From positions 5,456,001 through 5,520,000 of the forward strand of contig OZ241882.1 of NCBI GenBank assembly GCA_965203255.1: DNA of 64,000 nt. The letters run 5' to 3'. The stretch's first letter is position 1, and each line of letters opens with the position of its first letter. A program made the translations under genes and the position numbers. Origin of the DNA: JAPOUP01 sp965203255. Lineage in GTDB: Bacteria > Pseudomonadota > Alphaproteobacteria > Rhodobacterales > Rhodobacteraceae. Under the pieces are notes generated by a model. That model was given only the letters and a program-made list of their open reading frames with translations, did not search any database and was not told the DNA's origin. Of the stretch, positions 9,867 to 19,634 are shown in pieces.

Positions 9867-10156
9867 CAGGACCGCCTCAGGCGGAGCGTGACGCCGCCGC
9901 CGAGCGACAGCTCCACGTCCCAGCCCGGCTCCGCCGCCACCACCTCGACGAAGCCACCGGACGCCGCACCGCCGGTGAGGCCGCGCCTGCGGCGCCAGCT
10001 CTGGAACGTCTTCACCGGAACCCCGCGACTCTCGCAGAAACTGGCCTGCGAGCCGTCCCAGCGCCCGAACGCCGCCATCAGCTCCTCCCACTCGGCCTCG
10101 CTCCGGACCCTCCGGGCCTGGCCGCCGTCTGCCATTGCATCCACATTCACCGTCAT
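9866..10156 (-). CDS. tnpA: IS66 accessory protein TnpA (copy B)
   Basis: Counterpart of the copy A gene at 4930-5220: 96 residues, same start context with GGAGG upstream, same helix-turn-helix region. Uninterrupted. Confidence 0.85.
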   Translation of the reverse strand: MTVNVDAMADGGQARRVRSEAEWEELMAAFGRWDGSQASFCESRGVPVKTFQSWRRRRGLTGGAASGGFVEVVAAEPGWDVELSLGGGVTLRLRRS

Positions 10157-10329
10157 GGACAGTCCTCCGGTCACGTTGAATCGACCGGGGAAACCTCCCG
10201 CACTCCGGCGCCGCGGATCAAGGCGAATGCGCTACGTTGCGCTTTAGTCGCTTACGTTTCTGACGCGCGGCATGGGCTTCAGGTTGCGGTTGCGCACGTC
10301 TGATGGCCGGGCGGCTGTCCGGTGTCAAA

Positions 10330-11717
10330 AAATGGGGTATCGGCGAAGGGCGGGATCGGGGTGGTTCGGGCGTGGTCGGGGCGGCCACCGACCGGCGCGG
10401 ATCAGGCCGAGGTGGTCCTCCCTGCCGGGCTGCCCGGCGATGGCCCGGCAGGGTGTCATCCAGTCCGGGAACGCGAATGTCCTGCCCGGTTCCCGCAGCC
10501 TGTTCCAGAGGCAGGGGTTGCGTCCCTGGCGCCGCCGCGCCCTGCCGAACAGCGGGCAGCAGTGCCGCTGCGCCCGGGCGGTCAGGAACGCGAGCATGGC
10601 GAGCGTCGGGAGGACGTCCGCCAGATGGTTGTGGCCATGGCCGAAATTGTGCTCGAACCTATATGGATCCCTCGCCTCGGTGTCTGGAACGTCCCGTTCC
10701 CGGTGGCCCACCTGCGGCGGCCGCACCGCATGACGGACATCACCGTGTCCCGTCCGGGCGGGAGGTCGGTGACCCACGGGAACCTCTGCATGCCTCCTTT
10801 CGCGTCGGTCTCCCCGCATCCGGGCATGCTGGCTTTCAGGTGGAGGTTCGCGTCGGTGGGCGGCAGGCCGTGGTCCCACCCGGACCGCTGGACGGTGCCG
10901 GCCTTCCTGTCGCGCCTCTCCCATGTCTGTCCGGGTTCGCTGGCCCCGGACCAGCCGACAGCGGTCCGTGGTCGCCGGGCCTCCCCCCGAGTATGAAGGG
11001 AGGATCCCTTTCCTCGATGGCCTGATGTGCGGCCCGTTGGACGCCAGCCCGTCCCCGGCGACGGCCGCCTTCATGTGCGGGTGCTCCCGGCGCAGGTCCC
11101 CGACGGGCCGTCTCCCCGCGTTCCGCTCGCAGTCGTTCCTCCTCGAGCCGTCCCCTTTCCGGATCGGTTCCGGCGCCAGCGGCAGCACCTCCCCGATGTC
11201 GGGATGGACGGTCGCAGGCCCCAAGGGCCTGATGATGGTATGTCCCCGTCCCGTCGCGGCGCTCCCTGCCGCAGCGGCTGCGGCAGTCGGCACTGTGGGA
11301 GGAATGGTACCCGGTGCCGTCGACGGAGACCAGCGGATGGCCGCCGGACACCGTCCACCCCTCCAGCACCTTTCCGCGCCGCGGCGCCGCGTGGATGCCC
11401 GTGAAGCAGCGGCGGAGGTCCCGGGGGCCGGCCCCGTCCAGCCGCTGGCGCATCCAGGTGTCCGACGGCGCCCGCCCCACGCCGAAGGGCGGGCGGAGGT
11501 TCCGCGCCATCACCGGATCACCGCCGCCGCGGACCTGCCGGCCGGACCGCGGCAGCGACGGTGTCCTGCAGGGGAGCACCGCGGGGCCCGGCATCAGGCA
11601 GTCGGAAAGGCCGATGCCACGCGTGCCGCCCGGGTCGGCGATGCGGTGGAGGCATGCGCGGACCGCCCGCAGCATGCCGGGCATCGACAGATGCTTTCGC
11701 AGGGAATCCCTGGACAT
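10330..11717 (-). pseudogene. DDE-type transposase of unassigned IS family, frameshifted
   Basis: From ATG at 11717 the frame begins MSRDSLRKHLSMPGMLRAVR and continues through FGVGRAPSDTWMRQRLDG and VSGGHPLVSVDGTGYHSS. Further parts sit in other frames: LAPEPIRKGDGSRRNDCERN, VEDGLASNGPHI-like, and the tail FEHNFGHGHNHLADVL to the C-terminus near 10340. This order matches a transposase family common in proteobacterial genomes with an IS4-like DDE core; I am not certain of the IS family name (possibly ISNCY). At least two frameshifts make it a pseudogene. Confidence 0.6.
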
Positions 11718-12550
11718 TTTCCTGCCCGGCTTTTGCCTGTCTGTCCGCAGAATGGCCGATCCGGCGTGAAAAGTCCACGAAAAAAATTCGCGACGCCCGC
11801 GCAACAGACTGATAATGAAAGAAAAGAATTTCTGGCGGGAATTGCTGGCAGGACGCGGCACCGTCCCTCGGATGGGTCCCGCCCCCCGGAACGTGGCGCC
11901 GCCCGAATCGGGCATCGTGGTCACGGGGCCGGCATCGGCCAACCGAACCGGACAGGAGGATGGACGCGCCGGTGGGCGCGTCATGGAACCGCGACGTTCC
12001 GCCTGGACAGTCCCCGGAGGCACGGCAGCCGCCCCCGACGGAGGGAGGGACGCCGATGTGAGGTCATGGAAAAAGGTTCGTGAAGAAGGGCGCTTGACCT
12101 GTAAGGTCTCATAAGAGGATGGACGCGCCGGTGGGCGCGTCATGGAACCGCGACGTTCCGCCTGGACAGTCCCCGGAGGCACGGCAGCCGCCCCCGACGG
12201 AGGGAGGGACGCCGATGTGAGGTCATGGAAAAAGGTTCGTGAAGAAGGGCGCTTGACCTGTAAGGTCTCATAAGAGCCCAAACCGTCGCGGGGCGGCGGC
12301 GCTGTCGCGAAAGCAGAACGGGAGGGTTGCCCCTCCGCCGCCGCTGGTGCCAGCTCGGTGGCGGTCGGGGCAGTCGAGGCCGGTGGTACTTTGGCGCGCG
12401 CGTCACCCGTACAGGAGCCTGGCCCGAACCGTGACCGGCGTCTGTCACTGATGGCGCGGGGGTCTCCCCGTGACCTCGTCCAGGGGATCGGGAATGCGCC
12501 GTGGTTCCTCCCCGGACCTGATGGAGCGAGATGGCCGGAGGAGGGAATGA
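11718..12550. other. Non-coding IS flank with a tandem duplication
   Basis: No gene is recognisable between the unassigned DDE element and the next IS110 transposase. The stretch holds the perfect 159-bp tandem duplication at 11956-12276 and GC-rich flanks that probably belong to IS ends. Confidence 0.5.
11956..12276. repeat. Perfect tandem duplication, 159-bp unit
   Basis: The unit starting GAGGATGGACGCGCC at 11956 is repeated without visible difference from 12115 and ends with CTCATAAGAG near 12276. The copies share a 3-base GAG junction, as expected for a slippage or unequal-exchange duplication. It lies about 275 bp upstream of the IS110 transposase at 12551, in the region where IS110 elements often carry regulatory or bridge-RNA sequence. 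Confidence 0.9.
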
Positions 12551-13996
12551 CATGCCACGCAGGCGGAAGGGAAAGGGAAGAGGCAGGGCCGGAGGGCTGG
12601 AGATCGTGACCCGGGACTGCGCCGGGATCGATATCGGCAAGGACACACACCATTTCGCGGTCGATGCGGACCGGTTCGCGGAGCCGGTGCGGTCGTTCGG
12701 GGCCTTCACGCCGGACCTCGGGGAGATGGCGGACTGGCTGTCGTCCCGCCGGGTCGGGAAGGTGGCGATGGAGCCGGCCCCGGTGTACTGGATCCCGGTC
12801 CTCCAGGTTCTGGACCGGGCCGGCTCCGGGGTGATGCCGGGTCCGCCACGGATGACGAGGCGGATCCCGGGGCGCAGGAGCGACGTCCTGGACTGCCAGT
12901 GGATCCGGCAGCTCCTGTCGTACGGGCTCCTGCGGGGGGCCTTTCGTCCCGGCGACGGTGTCTGCCCGCTGCGTTCGTACGTGCGTCAGGCGAAGCGGAC
13001 GGCCGAGGACCGCCCGCGCTGTGTCCTGCACATGCGGAAGGCGCTGACGGAGATGAACGTGCGCCTCGACTCGGTGACCGCCGGCATCACCGGCGCCACC
13101 GGCCTGGGGATCCTGCGGGCGATCGTCGACGGCGAGCGCAGCCCGGCGCGGCTGGCGGCGCTCCGCGACCGGCGGACAAGGGCGGGCGGGGAGAGGATCG
13201 CCGACGCGCTTCAGGGCACCTGGCGCGACGGGCGCCTGTTCGCGCCGGGCAGGCGCTGCAGCGCTTCGACCTGCTCACGCGGCGGACCGGGACCTGCGGG
13301 GCGCGGACCGCGGAGGCGGTCGACGGCCTGACGCCGCAGGGGGGTGACGGAGGGTCGGATGGCGGTCCGGCGGATGCGGCCGGGGACGCCCCGGACCCCG
13401 TTCGCGCCGCACCGAAGGCCCGTCGGGGCGCCGCTGGCGGACGGAAAGCGGGGGACAGGGCGATGGCGGAGGCGCTGCGCGGGATGATGGGCGCCGGCCT
13501 CACCGCGGTCCCCGCCATCGGGGTGGGCACGGCCCTCACCATCGCGGCGGAGGTCGGCCCGGACATGTCGGCCTTCCCCTCGGAGCGGCACCCGGCCCCT
13601 GGCTGGGGCTGGCGCCGGGAACCCGGATCAGCGGCGGAAAGTCCCTGCCGGGGCGCCCGCCCAGGGCCGGCGGCAGGGTCGCGCAGGCCCCGCCCATGGC
13701 CGCCATGTCCGCCCGCAGGAGCCAGACGTCCGTCGGCGCCCGGCACCGCGCCCGCCTCGCCCGGAAGGACGCGCCGGTGGCGGTCACCCGCGACCGCCCG
13801 CGGGATCGCCTGCCTCGTGTACACACCCGTCACGAACGGGGAGGAACACCTGGAGCGCGGGATGGATGCCTACGGGCGCCGCCGCGTCAACCGAACCGTC
13901 ACGAACCTCGGCCGACGGGCCAGACAGCTCGGCTACCAGCTCGTCAGGATCCCCGAAAGCCCGGAATCCGGAAATACCCTGGAATCAGTGGGTTAG
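12551..13996 (+). pseudogene. IS110-family transposase, full length but frameshifted
   Basis: The first frame from ATG 12551 gives DCAGIDIGKDTHHFAVDADR, KVAMEPAPVYWIPVLQVLDR and SDVLDCQWIRQLLSYGLLRG, the N-terminal DEDD domain of a widespread IS110 subgroup. After about 13260 the sequence continues in a second frame through LTAVPAIGVGTALTIAAEVG (Transposase_20 domain). Parts of the WLGLAPGTRISGGK-like and AGQAPPMAAMSARRSQ-like stretches lie in a third frame, and the tail is ERGMDAYGRRRVNRTVTNLG. The expected Glu-Ala-Thr-Gly motif reads Glu-Pro-Ala-Pro. Inactive by sequence. Confidence 0.8.
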
Positions 13997-14276
13997 GGAT
14001 GTTTTACTCAAGAGAGAGAGGACCCGGGAGACGAACGGGAGGGCGGGCCGACCACGCTTCCGGACGGATCCGCAGCTGCGATCCAGGGTCCTATCGGTCC
14101 AACCCGTCCCGCCGGGCAGGGCCCCGCACCGCCGCCGCCGGAAGTGAACCGACGGCGGCGGTCCCGCCACAGGAACGGACCGGAGGGACGGCGGAAGGCA
14201 ACAGGCATGTTTTCCACAGGAAATCGCGCCAGATTTTTCCACAGCCACCACCTCCTTTCATTTCTGATTCTTTGAA
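13997..14276. other. Unassigned spacer between IS110 and IS30 3' half
   Basis: About 280 bp with no recognisable gene; probably the right flank of the IS110 element. It includes two TTTTCCACAG-like runs near 14210-14240. Confidence 0.35.
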
Positions 14277-15018
14277 CATACGAGGCGGACACGGTCATCG
14301 GGAAAGGCCACGGCGGGGCGGTGGTCTCCCTTGTGGACAGGGCCTCGAAATACACGTGTTCACGGAGGGCTGGCCGACGCACCTCGGCCGCGGTCTCCGC
14401 CGCGATGCTGGAGATGCCGCCGCCGTCCGCCGTGCCCGTCCACACGGTCACGGCGGACAGCGGCAGGGAGTTCGCGGGCCACGCCGGCGTGGCGGAGGCG
14501 CTCCGTGCCGCCTTCCACTTCGCCACCTCCTACCATTCCTGGGAGAGGGGCCTGGACGGGCACGCCAACGGGCTGGTGCCGCAGTACCTGCCCAAGGGGA
14601 CGGACCTCCGGGCGGTCACCGACGCGCAGGTGAGGGCGGTGCAGGACCGCACGGACGCGCGTCCGCGCCGGGCGCTGGGCTACCGGACGCCCGCCGAGGT
14701 GCTGCATGAGGCCCGCCCTCCCTGACGCCGCGCGACCGCCTCCCACCGGCGCGCAGGAAGGGGTGGACAGGATTTCGCCGTCGCGTCCGTCCGGGCTCCG
14801 GTCGGGCTGCGCCCGGACGGACGCGACCCGCCCCGGCGGTGGCGTTGCGCCGCCCGGAAAGCCCGGATAGACTCCATACAGAAGGGACCACAGCCGTCCC
14901 GGGGCTGGATCCACGGCCTCCGGGGGGCCGGAAACCACGCCTTCCGGCCATTCCCTCCGCACGGGCTACGCCCCCGCTGCGGGAATGGCCGGCGTTGCAC
15001 TTCGGAGTGGAAGTGGGG
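14277..15018 (+). mobile_element. IS30-family element, 3' half (copy 1)
   Basis: Closely follows the 3' part of the IS30 copy at 39460-43565, including the downstream non-coding tail. It ends in the right terminal repeat at ~14993-15018 (GTTGCACTTCGGAGTGGAAG), inverted relative to the left ends at 1983 and 39460. Confidence 0.75.
14279..14725 (+). pseudogene. IS30 transposase, C-terminal catalytic fragment
   Basis: Encodes the IS30 DDE domain from EADTVIGKGHGGAVVSLVDR through VHTVTADSGREFAGH and YHSWERGLDGHANGL to the terminal ALGYRTPAEVLHEARPP. Compared with the intact gene, several conserved residues differ: TADNG is TADSG and GLVRQYLPKG is GLVPQYLPKG. No start codon or DNA-binding domain precedes it. 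It is the likely counterpart of the N-terminal fragment at 2102-2475. Confidence 0.75.
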
Positions 15019-15085
15019 GGGTATGAACGGTCATTCTCCCGGGTTCCCGGTGAATTTGGCATATGGACCGGTGTTCCCAAGGCAT
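15015..15085. repeat. Long inverted repeat, left arm (partner 17317-17391)
   Basis: About 70 bp, beginning with seven G and TATGAACGGTCATTCTCC, recurs as reverse complement at 17317-17391 with only about four mismatches. The arms bracket the 15781-17133 RTX gene and abut the IS30 right end on the left. Such arms could be ends of an unrecognised mobile unit. Confidence 0.85.
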
Positions 15086-15780
15086 CGAGCCGGTGAGGCC
15101 CGCAATGGCATTCGTTTAACAGGTTCAGGTGCCATTGTTCCGCCACAGGTCCTCAGATGGAGATCAGCATATAGTGATAATGGGGCGGACAACGCAGCAT
15201 GATCTTGGTTGTGTACATGGGTTTCGATGCATTTGAGCGGCTGAATCGCCTAACCGAATGCCATTGGTGAGGCCCGGGGCGCCGGATTTTCGTCGTTCGC
15301 TCCACCCGGATGCGTACCGGGGGATTGAGGCAACGGGGTTATGTTGAGAGACCCCCCTGTCTGTCTCCGTCCGCACCGCACCAGGGCCCTGTCCGGGATG
15401 GCCAGGCAGACATTGAAGGGGAGAGAGGATCGTGGCCACTGCGGTTGAGTGGACCGTCCGCCGCGTCGTGTCCGGACCCATGCGCTACGCGCCGTCTGGC
15501 CGGGTTGCCGGTGTCCACAGCCGGGGTCCCGCGATGCGGGCGTTGGGGAGGGGTATGCCCGCGGGGAGGGTCGGCGAACGCCGCCGCGCCCTCGCCGGAG
15601 GCTGGCGTCCGAACGGGTCGGGAGCCGTGTTTCCGGGGATTCCGTTCCATTCCGCCCCGGTCCGAAAAATCGGTTGACCCCCCCCCCCCCGGTTAGGATG
15701 CGAAGCACCGAGGACAGCCGTCCGCGCCGGGGCCACTGGCTCCCCGGGCGCGGCTTCAAACCAGCGGAAGGGAAACGATC
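15086..15780. other. Upstream region of RTX gene 2, with a 13-base C run
   Basis: No gene is convincing in this ~700-bp stretch. It contains a run of 13 C at 15678-15690, about 90 bp before the RTX start, where a change in run length could affect promoter spacing. Open frames near 15400-15780 overlap in several registers and match nothing I recognise. Confidence 0.5.
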
Positions 15781-17133
15781 ATGAGTGAACCAGTCATCGA
15801 CGGGGATACCTGGACCGGGACGGCGGGCGCCGACGAGAAACGCGGCACCCACCAGAACGACCGTCTGGACGGCGGGGCCGGCAACGACACCATCTACGGC
15901 AACTACGGCAGTGACACGATCGACGGGGGCGCCGGCGACGACACCATCCACGGTGGCACCGGCGACGAATCGCGCGACGAGGACCACACCGGCCAATACC
16001 CCTGGGTCAGGGACGACGACACGATCGACGGCGGGGTCGGCAACGACACCATCTACGGCGGGGTCGGCAACGACAAGATCGATGGCGGGGCCGGCAACGA
16101 CACCATCTACGGCGGGGCCGGAGACGACACGCTCGACGGGGGCGCCGGCGCCGACACCATCTTCGGCGGCGATGGCGACGACAGGATCATCGGCGGCGGC
16201 ACCGCCGGCGAGACGGGCTATGACTACCTCTACGGCGGGGCCGGCGCCGACACCTTCGTGTTCACGGTCGGGGAAGGAAACAGAGGCAGCGTACGGGATT
16301 TCAGTTTCGCGGACGGCGACAAAATCGAGCTGATAGGCCTGGCAGCCGACGACGTGACGATCACGAACGGTGTGTATGACGGCACCACCAAGAAATACAG
16401 CAAGATCACGTTCGGCAGCGGCGACGACGCCGAGGAGATTTGGGTCAACCACCACGCCGATACGGGACTCTCCCGGTACCTTACCAAGAACGACATCGTC
16501 TTCAAGCCCCAGCTTGTTGAGGTGGAGGATGTCGGGGGCGACGGTTCCGAAGACGAAAAGCAGAGCGAGAAGACCGGCTACAACAGGCTGGCGGCCACAT
16601 CCGGCGACGACGCTCCGGGCGGCACCGACGGGAACGACTGGTTCGACGGCGGTGACGGCGCCGACACCGTCGACGGCGGCGCGGGCAATGACAAGCTGCG
16701 CGGCGACGCGGGGAACGACACGCTCACCGGCGGGGCCGGCAACGACCACCTGCGCGGCGGCGTGGGGGACGACACGCTCACCGGCGGGGCCGGCGACGAC
16801 AAGCTGAAGGGCGGCAAGGGCAACGACACGCTCAGTGGCGGTGACGGCGACGACAAGCTGAGCGGCGGCGCGGGGAACGACAGGCTCACCGGCGGCGCGG
16901 GGGACGACGTCTTCGTCTACCACGGCGGCAACGACACCATCACCGACTTCACGGACGGGGACACGATCCGCCTGAGGGGGATCGACAACGTCGACGTGTT
17001 CAGCGACCTTACCATCACGCCGGGGGAGGGCACCTTCACGATCAACTTCAGCCAGGGGAACTCCCTGACCATCACGACGGACGAAACGCTTGACGCCGGG
17101 GACTTCGAGATCCTCGACCTCGTCGAGGCCTGA
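15781..17133 (+). CDS. RTX (hemolysin-type calcium-binding repeat) protein
   Basis: A 450-residue protein from ATG 15781, with GGAAGGGAAA about 8 bases upstream as ribosome binding site. Two blocks of GGxGxDTI/L nonapeptides are visible, at roughly residues 30-145 and 290-375. Between them is a beta-rich segment (DYLYGGAGADTFVFTVGEG then FADGDKIELIGLAADDVTI) of the kind that closes RTX rolls. The C-terminus (DTITDFTDGDTIRLRG onward) resembles type I secretion tails and that of the RTX protein at 961-1944. Calcium binding and export by an ABC exporter are family-based expectations; no exporter is in the window. Function of the passenger is unknown. A hairpin terminator follows at 17145. Confidence 0.88.
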   Translation: MSEPVIDGDTWTGTAGADEKRGTHQNDRLDGGAGNDTIYGNYGSDTIDGGAGDDTIHGGTGDESRDEDHTGQYPWVRDDDTIDGGVGNDTIYGGVGNDKIDGGAGNDTIYGGAGDDTLDGGAGADTIFGGDGDDRIIGGGTAGETGYDYLYGGAGADTFVFTVGEGNRGSVRDFSFADGDKIELIGLAADDVTITNGVYDGTTKKYSKITFGSGDDAEEIWVNHHADTGLSRYLTKNDIVFKPQLVEVEDVGGDGSEDEKQSEKTGYNRLAATSGDDAPGGTDGNDWFDGGDGADTVDGGAGNDKLRGDAGNDTLTGGAGNDHLRGGVGDDTLTGGAGDDKLKGGKGNDTLSGGDGDDKLSGGAGNDRLTGGAGDDVFVYHGGNDTITDFTDGDTIRLRGIDNVDVFSDLTITPGEGTFTINFSQGNSLTITTDETLDAGDFEILDLVEA

Positions 17134-17144
17134 CCTCCGCACCG

Positions 17145-17184
17145 CCCCCGGAGACCGCGGCAGGGCCGCACTCCGGGGGCTTTC
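17145..17184 (+). terminator. Rho-independent-like terminator after RTX gene 2
   Basis: CCCCCGGAG at 17145-17153 pairs perfectly with CTCCGGGGG at 17171-17179, followed by CTTTC. The stem is strong but the T run is short. It starts 12 bases after the RTX stop codon. Confidence 0.65.
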
Positions 17185-17777
17185 AACAGAACACCTTCAG
17201 CTCAATCCCACGTTACGCATCCGGGCGGATCGAACGACGGACATCCGGCCCTGCCCGACGGAACCGGTCCGAACGGGCACGGAATCCACCTCCGGCGCCG
17301 CGGGCATCGCCAGATCAATGCCTTGTGAACACCGGTCCATATGCCGGATTCACCGGGAACCCGGGAGAATGACCGTTCATACCCCCCCCCCATTTCCGAA
17401 CGCGGCTTGGCCACGCCAACGCTGATTTAACAGTGTCCTACTGAAAGCCCCGGGGCGCCGGAAACGCGCTCCTTAGCCGCTGGGGTCAATTCCACGATGC
17501 GGGGATTACTCCTCCCATCGCTGGTAGATCAATCCTATTGACAGTGGGCGCAGTCAAACCGACCTTGGAGTTTGACCTAAAATACCATAAGTCTTATCCC
17601 TTTGACTACGGCACCGCAAGATCAAGATGTTGTGCCGGGCGCGGGACGGCCGATTCTCCGGATTCCGCCGGAATCCGGGCCGCCGCCACGCGGCGGCCCG
17701 TCCGGAGCCGGAAGGATCGGGATTCTGGGGGTCGGCGCCTCGGGCCGGGGCGGAGTCCGGGCGCGGGTCCGCGGGCG
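17185..17777. other. Non-coding stretch after RTX gene 2
   Basis: Holds the right arm of the long inverted repeat (17317-17391), a 10-base C run at 17382-17391, and a single end related to the 632-896 MITE at 17420-17442. No gene is recognised. Confidence 0.5.
17317..17391. repeat. Long inverted repeat, right arm (partner 15015-15085)
   Basis: Reverse complement of the left arm over about 70 bp with a few mismatches, ending in ten C where the left arm starts with seven G. Confidence 0.85.
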
Positions 17778-18235
17778 TCAGGCGCCCGGGTCGGTGAGGT
17801 CGCGGTACGTCGCGGGCGGCAGCCCGAGGCCGAGGCCGGGGAGCCGGTCGAAGGAGGTCCGCCTGTGGCGGCGGCGGTTCCATCGGAAGACGGATCCGTC
17901 CAGATGGCGCTGGGCATGCTTCCCGCGCAGCCCGTGGTACACGCCCATGGCCCGGCGCTTCAGGTCGGGGAACACCCGGTGGATCCACCTCAGGACCTCG
18001 TGGGCCGGGCGGCCGCCGGCCACCCTGCGCCCGCGCGGGCTGTCGGGCAGGCCGGTGTATCCGCTCCATCCGTCGGTGACGGTCCAGGCGCCCGGCTCGA
18101 CCGCCCCGGCGATGAAGCCATGGAGCGCCCCTGCGCCGTAGCCGTCCACTTCCTTCAGCCGGATGCGGCGTGGACTGCCGTCCTCCGACAGCTCCACGGC
18201 CCCGGCGACGGGGATCCGGCCCGCCGCGCCGCGGC
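17778..18235 (-). pseudogene. IS1595-family transposase, C-terminal fragment
   Basis: The frame reads IPVAGAVELSEDG, then WTVTDGWSGYTGLPDSPRG and VLRWIHRVFPDLKRRAMGVYHGLRGKHAQRHLDG. These match the ISXO2-like DDE domain of IS1595 transposases, including the Y-H-G-L-R block near the catalytic Glu/Asn position. The N-terminal zinc-ribbon part is missing: upstream of ~18235 the sequence changes to a remnant of an IS5 end. Not functional. Confidence 0.7.
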
Positions 18236-18239
18236 CACG

Positions 18240-18320
18240 CCCCTCTCCCCGCCGTCCTCCGCGCCGCCGCCGTCGCGGCAGGGAACACGTCGAATCGCCC
18301 CCCCAATTGTCAACAGGCCC
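18240..18320 (-). mobile_element. Remnant of an IS5-family (IS427-like) end
   Basis: The ~25 bases before 18320, ending ATTGTCAACAGGCCC, match the outer end of the IS5 derivative at 20225-20249, and similarity extends loosely inward. It is fused on the left to the IS1595 fragment. Together with the next IS5 end at 19635 it forms a head-to-head junction later split by IS630. Confidence 0.6.
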
Positions 18321-18322
18321 TA

Positions 18323-19632
18323 GTGTAGCGACATCATTGCGTTGACGGGTAAAGGGACTTGAGCCTGACGCGAGCGTCGGCTGTCGTGAAACGCCAGTTG
18401 ACGGCGGCCTTCTCCCGGTTCCTCCGTTCCGCCCATGCCCCGGTCTGCCGGCACATCGCCGCCCGGTCGGGAATGCGGCGGTTCAGGCACTGGCGCACCA
18501 TGGCCCCGATCTCTATCTCGGCCACGTTCAGCCAGCTTCCGTGTTTCGGGGTGTAGTGGATCTCCAGCCGGGCGGCGATCCGCGCCGCCCCGTCGGGAGG
18601 GAACGTCTCGTAGAGGGAGCCGACGGTGTGGACATTCAGGTTGTCCATCACGAGCACGATGCGCCTGCCGGGGAAGGTGACGTCGACAGGCCCGCGGATG
18701 ACCCTGGCCCAGTCCCTGCGCGTCCGGCGGTCGGTGACCTTCACCTCCCGCCATCCGAGCAGCGGGGCGAACAGCATGAACAGGTTCGCGGTGCCGTTCC
18801 GTTCGTATTCGAAGTCGTGGATGGCGGGGTCGCCGGGACGCGCCGGTCGCGGCACACGGGTCTCCTTCGTCTGCTGCCTCGAGGTCTCGTCCATGACGGC
18901 CAGAACCTCGTCCTCCGTGAACTCCCGCTGGTACTGCTCCAGCACGTCCTCCATGGCGGCGACGAAGTCGCCGCTGGCCTTCGGCGGGATGCACCAGTAC
19001 CGCCTTAGCCACGGCTTCATGTCGTTTTTTTCAGGGTCTTCCTTACGGTCTCGTCCGAGATCGTGTCCACGATCTCCAGCTCGACAAGCCGGTCCGCCAG
19101 CAGCTGCATCGTCCACCGGCTCCGCCCCTCCGGCGGCTGCGAGCAGGCGAGGGCCACCAGCTTCGCCTCGCCCCCGCCGTCGAGGCTGCGCGCCTTCCGG
19201 TTCTTCTGTTCGCGGCGGACCAGCGCCGCCTCCAGACCCTCCTCGACGCAGCGGCGGCGCACCCGCTCGACGGTCGACTTGCCGATCTCCAGGATCGACG
19301 CGATGTCGCAGTCGGTGCGGCCCCCGTCATCCCGGTCCTCGTCGGCCAGCAGCAGGATCCGGGCGTGCCGGCGCCTGTACGCCGCCGCCTTGCTGTCGGC
19401 CAGCTGCCGCAGTTCCGCCCTCTCGCCATCCGAAAGGCGAACCCGGTAAATCTTGCGTCCCTTGTTCTTGGGAGTCCCCGTCTTCTGTGCCATTGTCCGC
19501 TCCGTTCCATGATGCAGGCCGGAGCGGTCTGCCGCCGCCTTCCGCCGCCTGCGGGTTGCCTGATGCCGGAACAGATGGCATGAAGCCTGGAGACAGTCAA
19601 ACAGAATACTCATTTCTACGATGGCGCTACAC
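18323..19632 (-). mobile_element. IS630-family element (1310 bp)
   Basis: The terminal repeats GTGTAGCGACATC and, inverted at the other end, GTGTAGCGCCATC are flanked by TA on both sides (18321-18322 and 19633-19634), the standard IS630 target duplication. It contains one transposase in two overlapping frames and sits exactly between two IS5-type ends. Confidence 0.9.
18334..19493 (-). CDS. IS630 transposase, two frames joined at an A7 run
   Basis: The first frame from ATG 19493 (MAQKTGTPKNKGRKIYRVRL) encodes helix-turn-helix domains including DIASILEIGKSTVERVRRR and ends with a stop at 19017-19019. The second frame enters at the seven-A run near 19027-19033 and encodes the DDE domain: VLAVMDETSRQQ (first Asp), LVMDNLNVHT (second Asp) and HYTPKHGSWLNVAEIEIGAM (final Glu). 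Reading Leu-Lys-Lys then Asn-Asp-Met-Lys requires a -1 shift on the A run, a mechanism known for several IS630 members. Catalytic residues are intact in the second frame, so the element may be active. A simple frameshift mutation is the alternative. Confidence 0.75.
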
Positions 19633-19634
19633 TA

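Larger units (their letters stand above)
7729..10255 (-). mobile_element. IS66-family element, copy B (2527 bp), inverted relative to copy A
   Basis: Same length, gene content and convergent gene layout as copy A at 4831-7357, but inverted, so the two form a 2.5-kb inverted repeat separated by 371 bp. The translations differ by only a few residues, for example Ile-Ala versus Ile-Ser in the ANRAI motif of TnpC. Perfect 8-bp duplications bound it. Confidence 0.92.

Noticed and set aside
10836..13031. Very long minus-strand open frame of 731 codons
   Set aside because: GC-rich DNA keeps frames open; the frame runs across the tandem duplication and antisense to the IS110 gene, and only its C-terminal third shows family similarity, as part of the broken DDE transposase.
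15840..16900. Dense short DNA repeats resembling a repeat array
   Set aside because: They are codon-level repeats of RTX nonapeptides in a good reading frame; there are no unique spacers of constant length and no cas genes, so it is not CRISPR.
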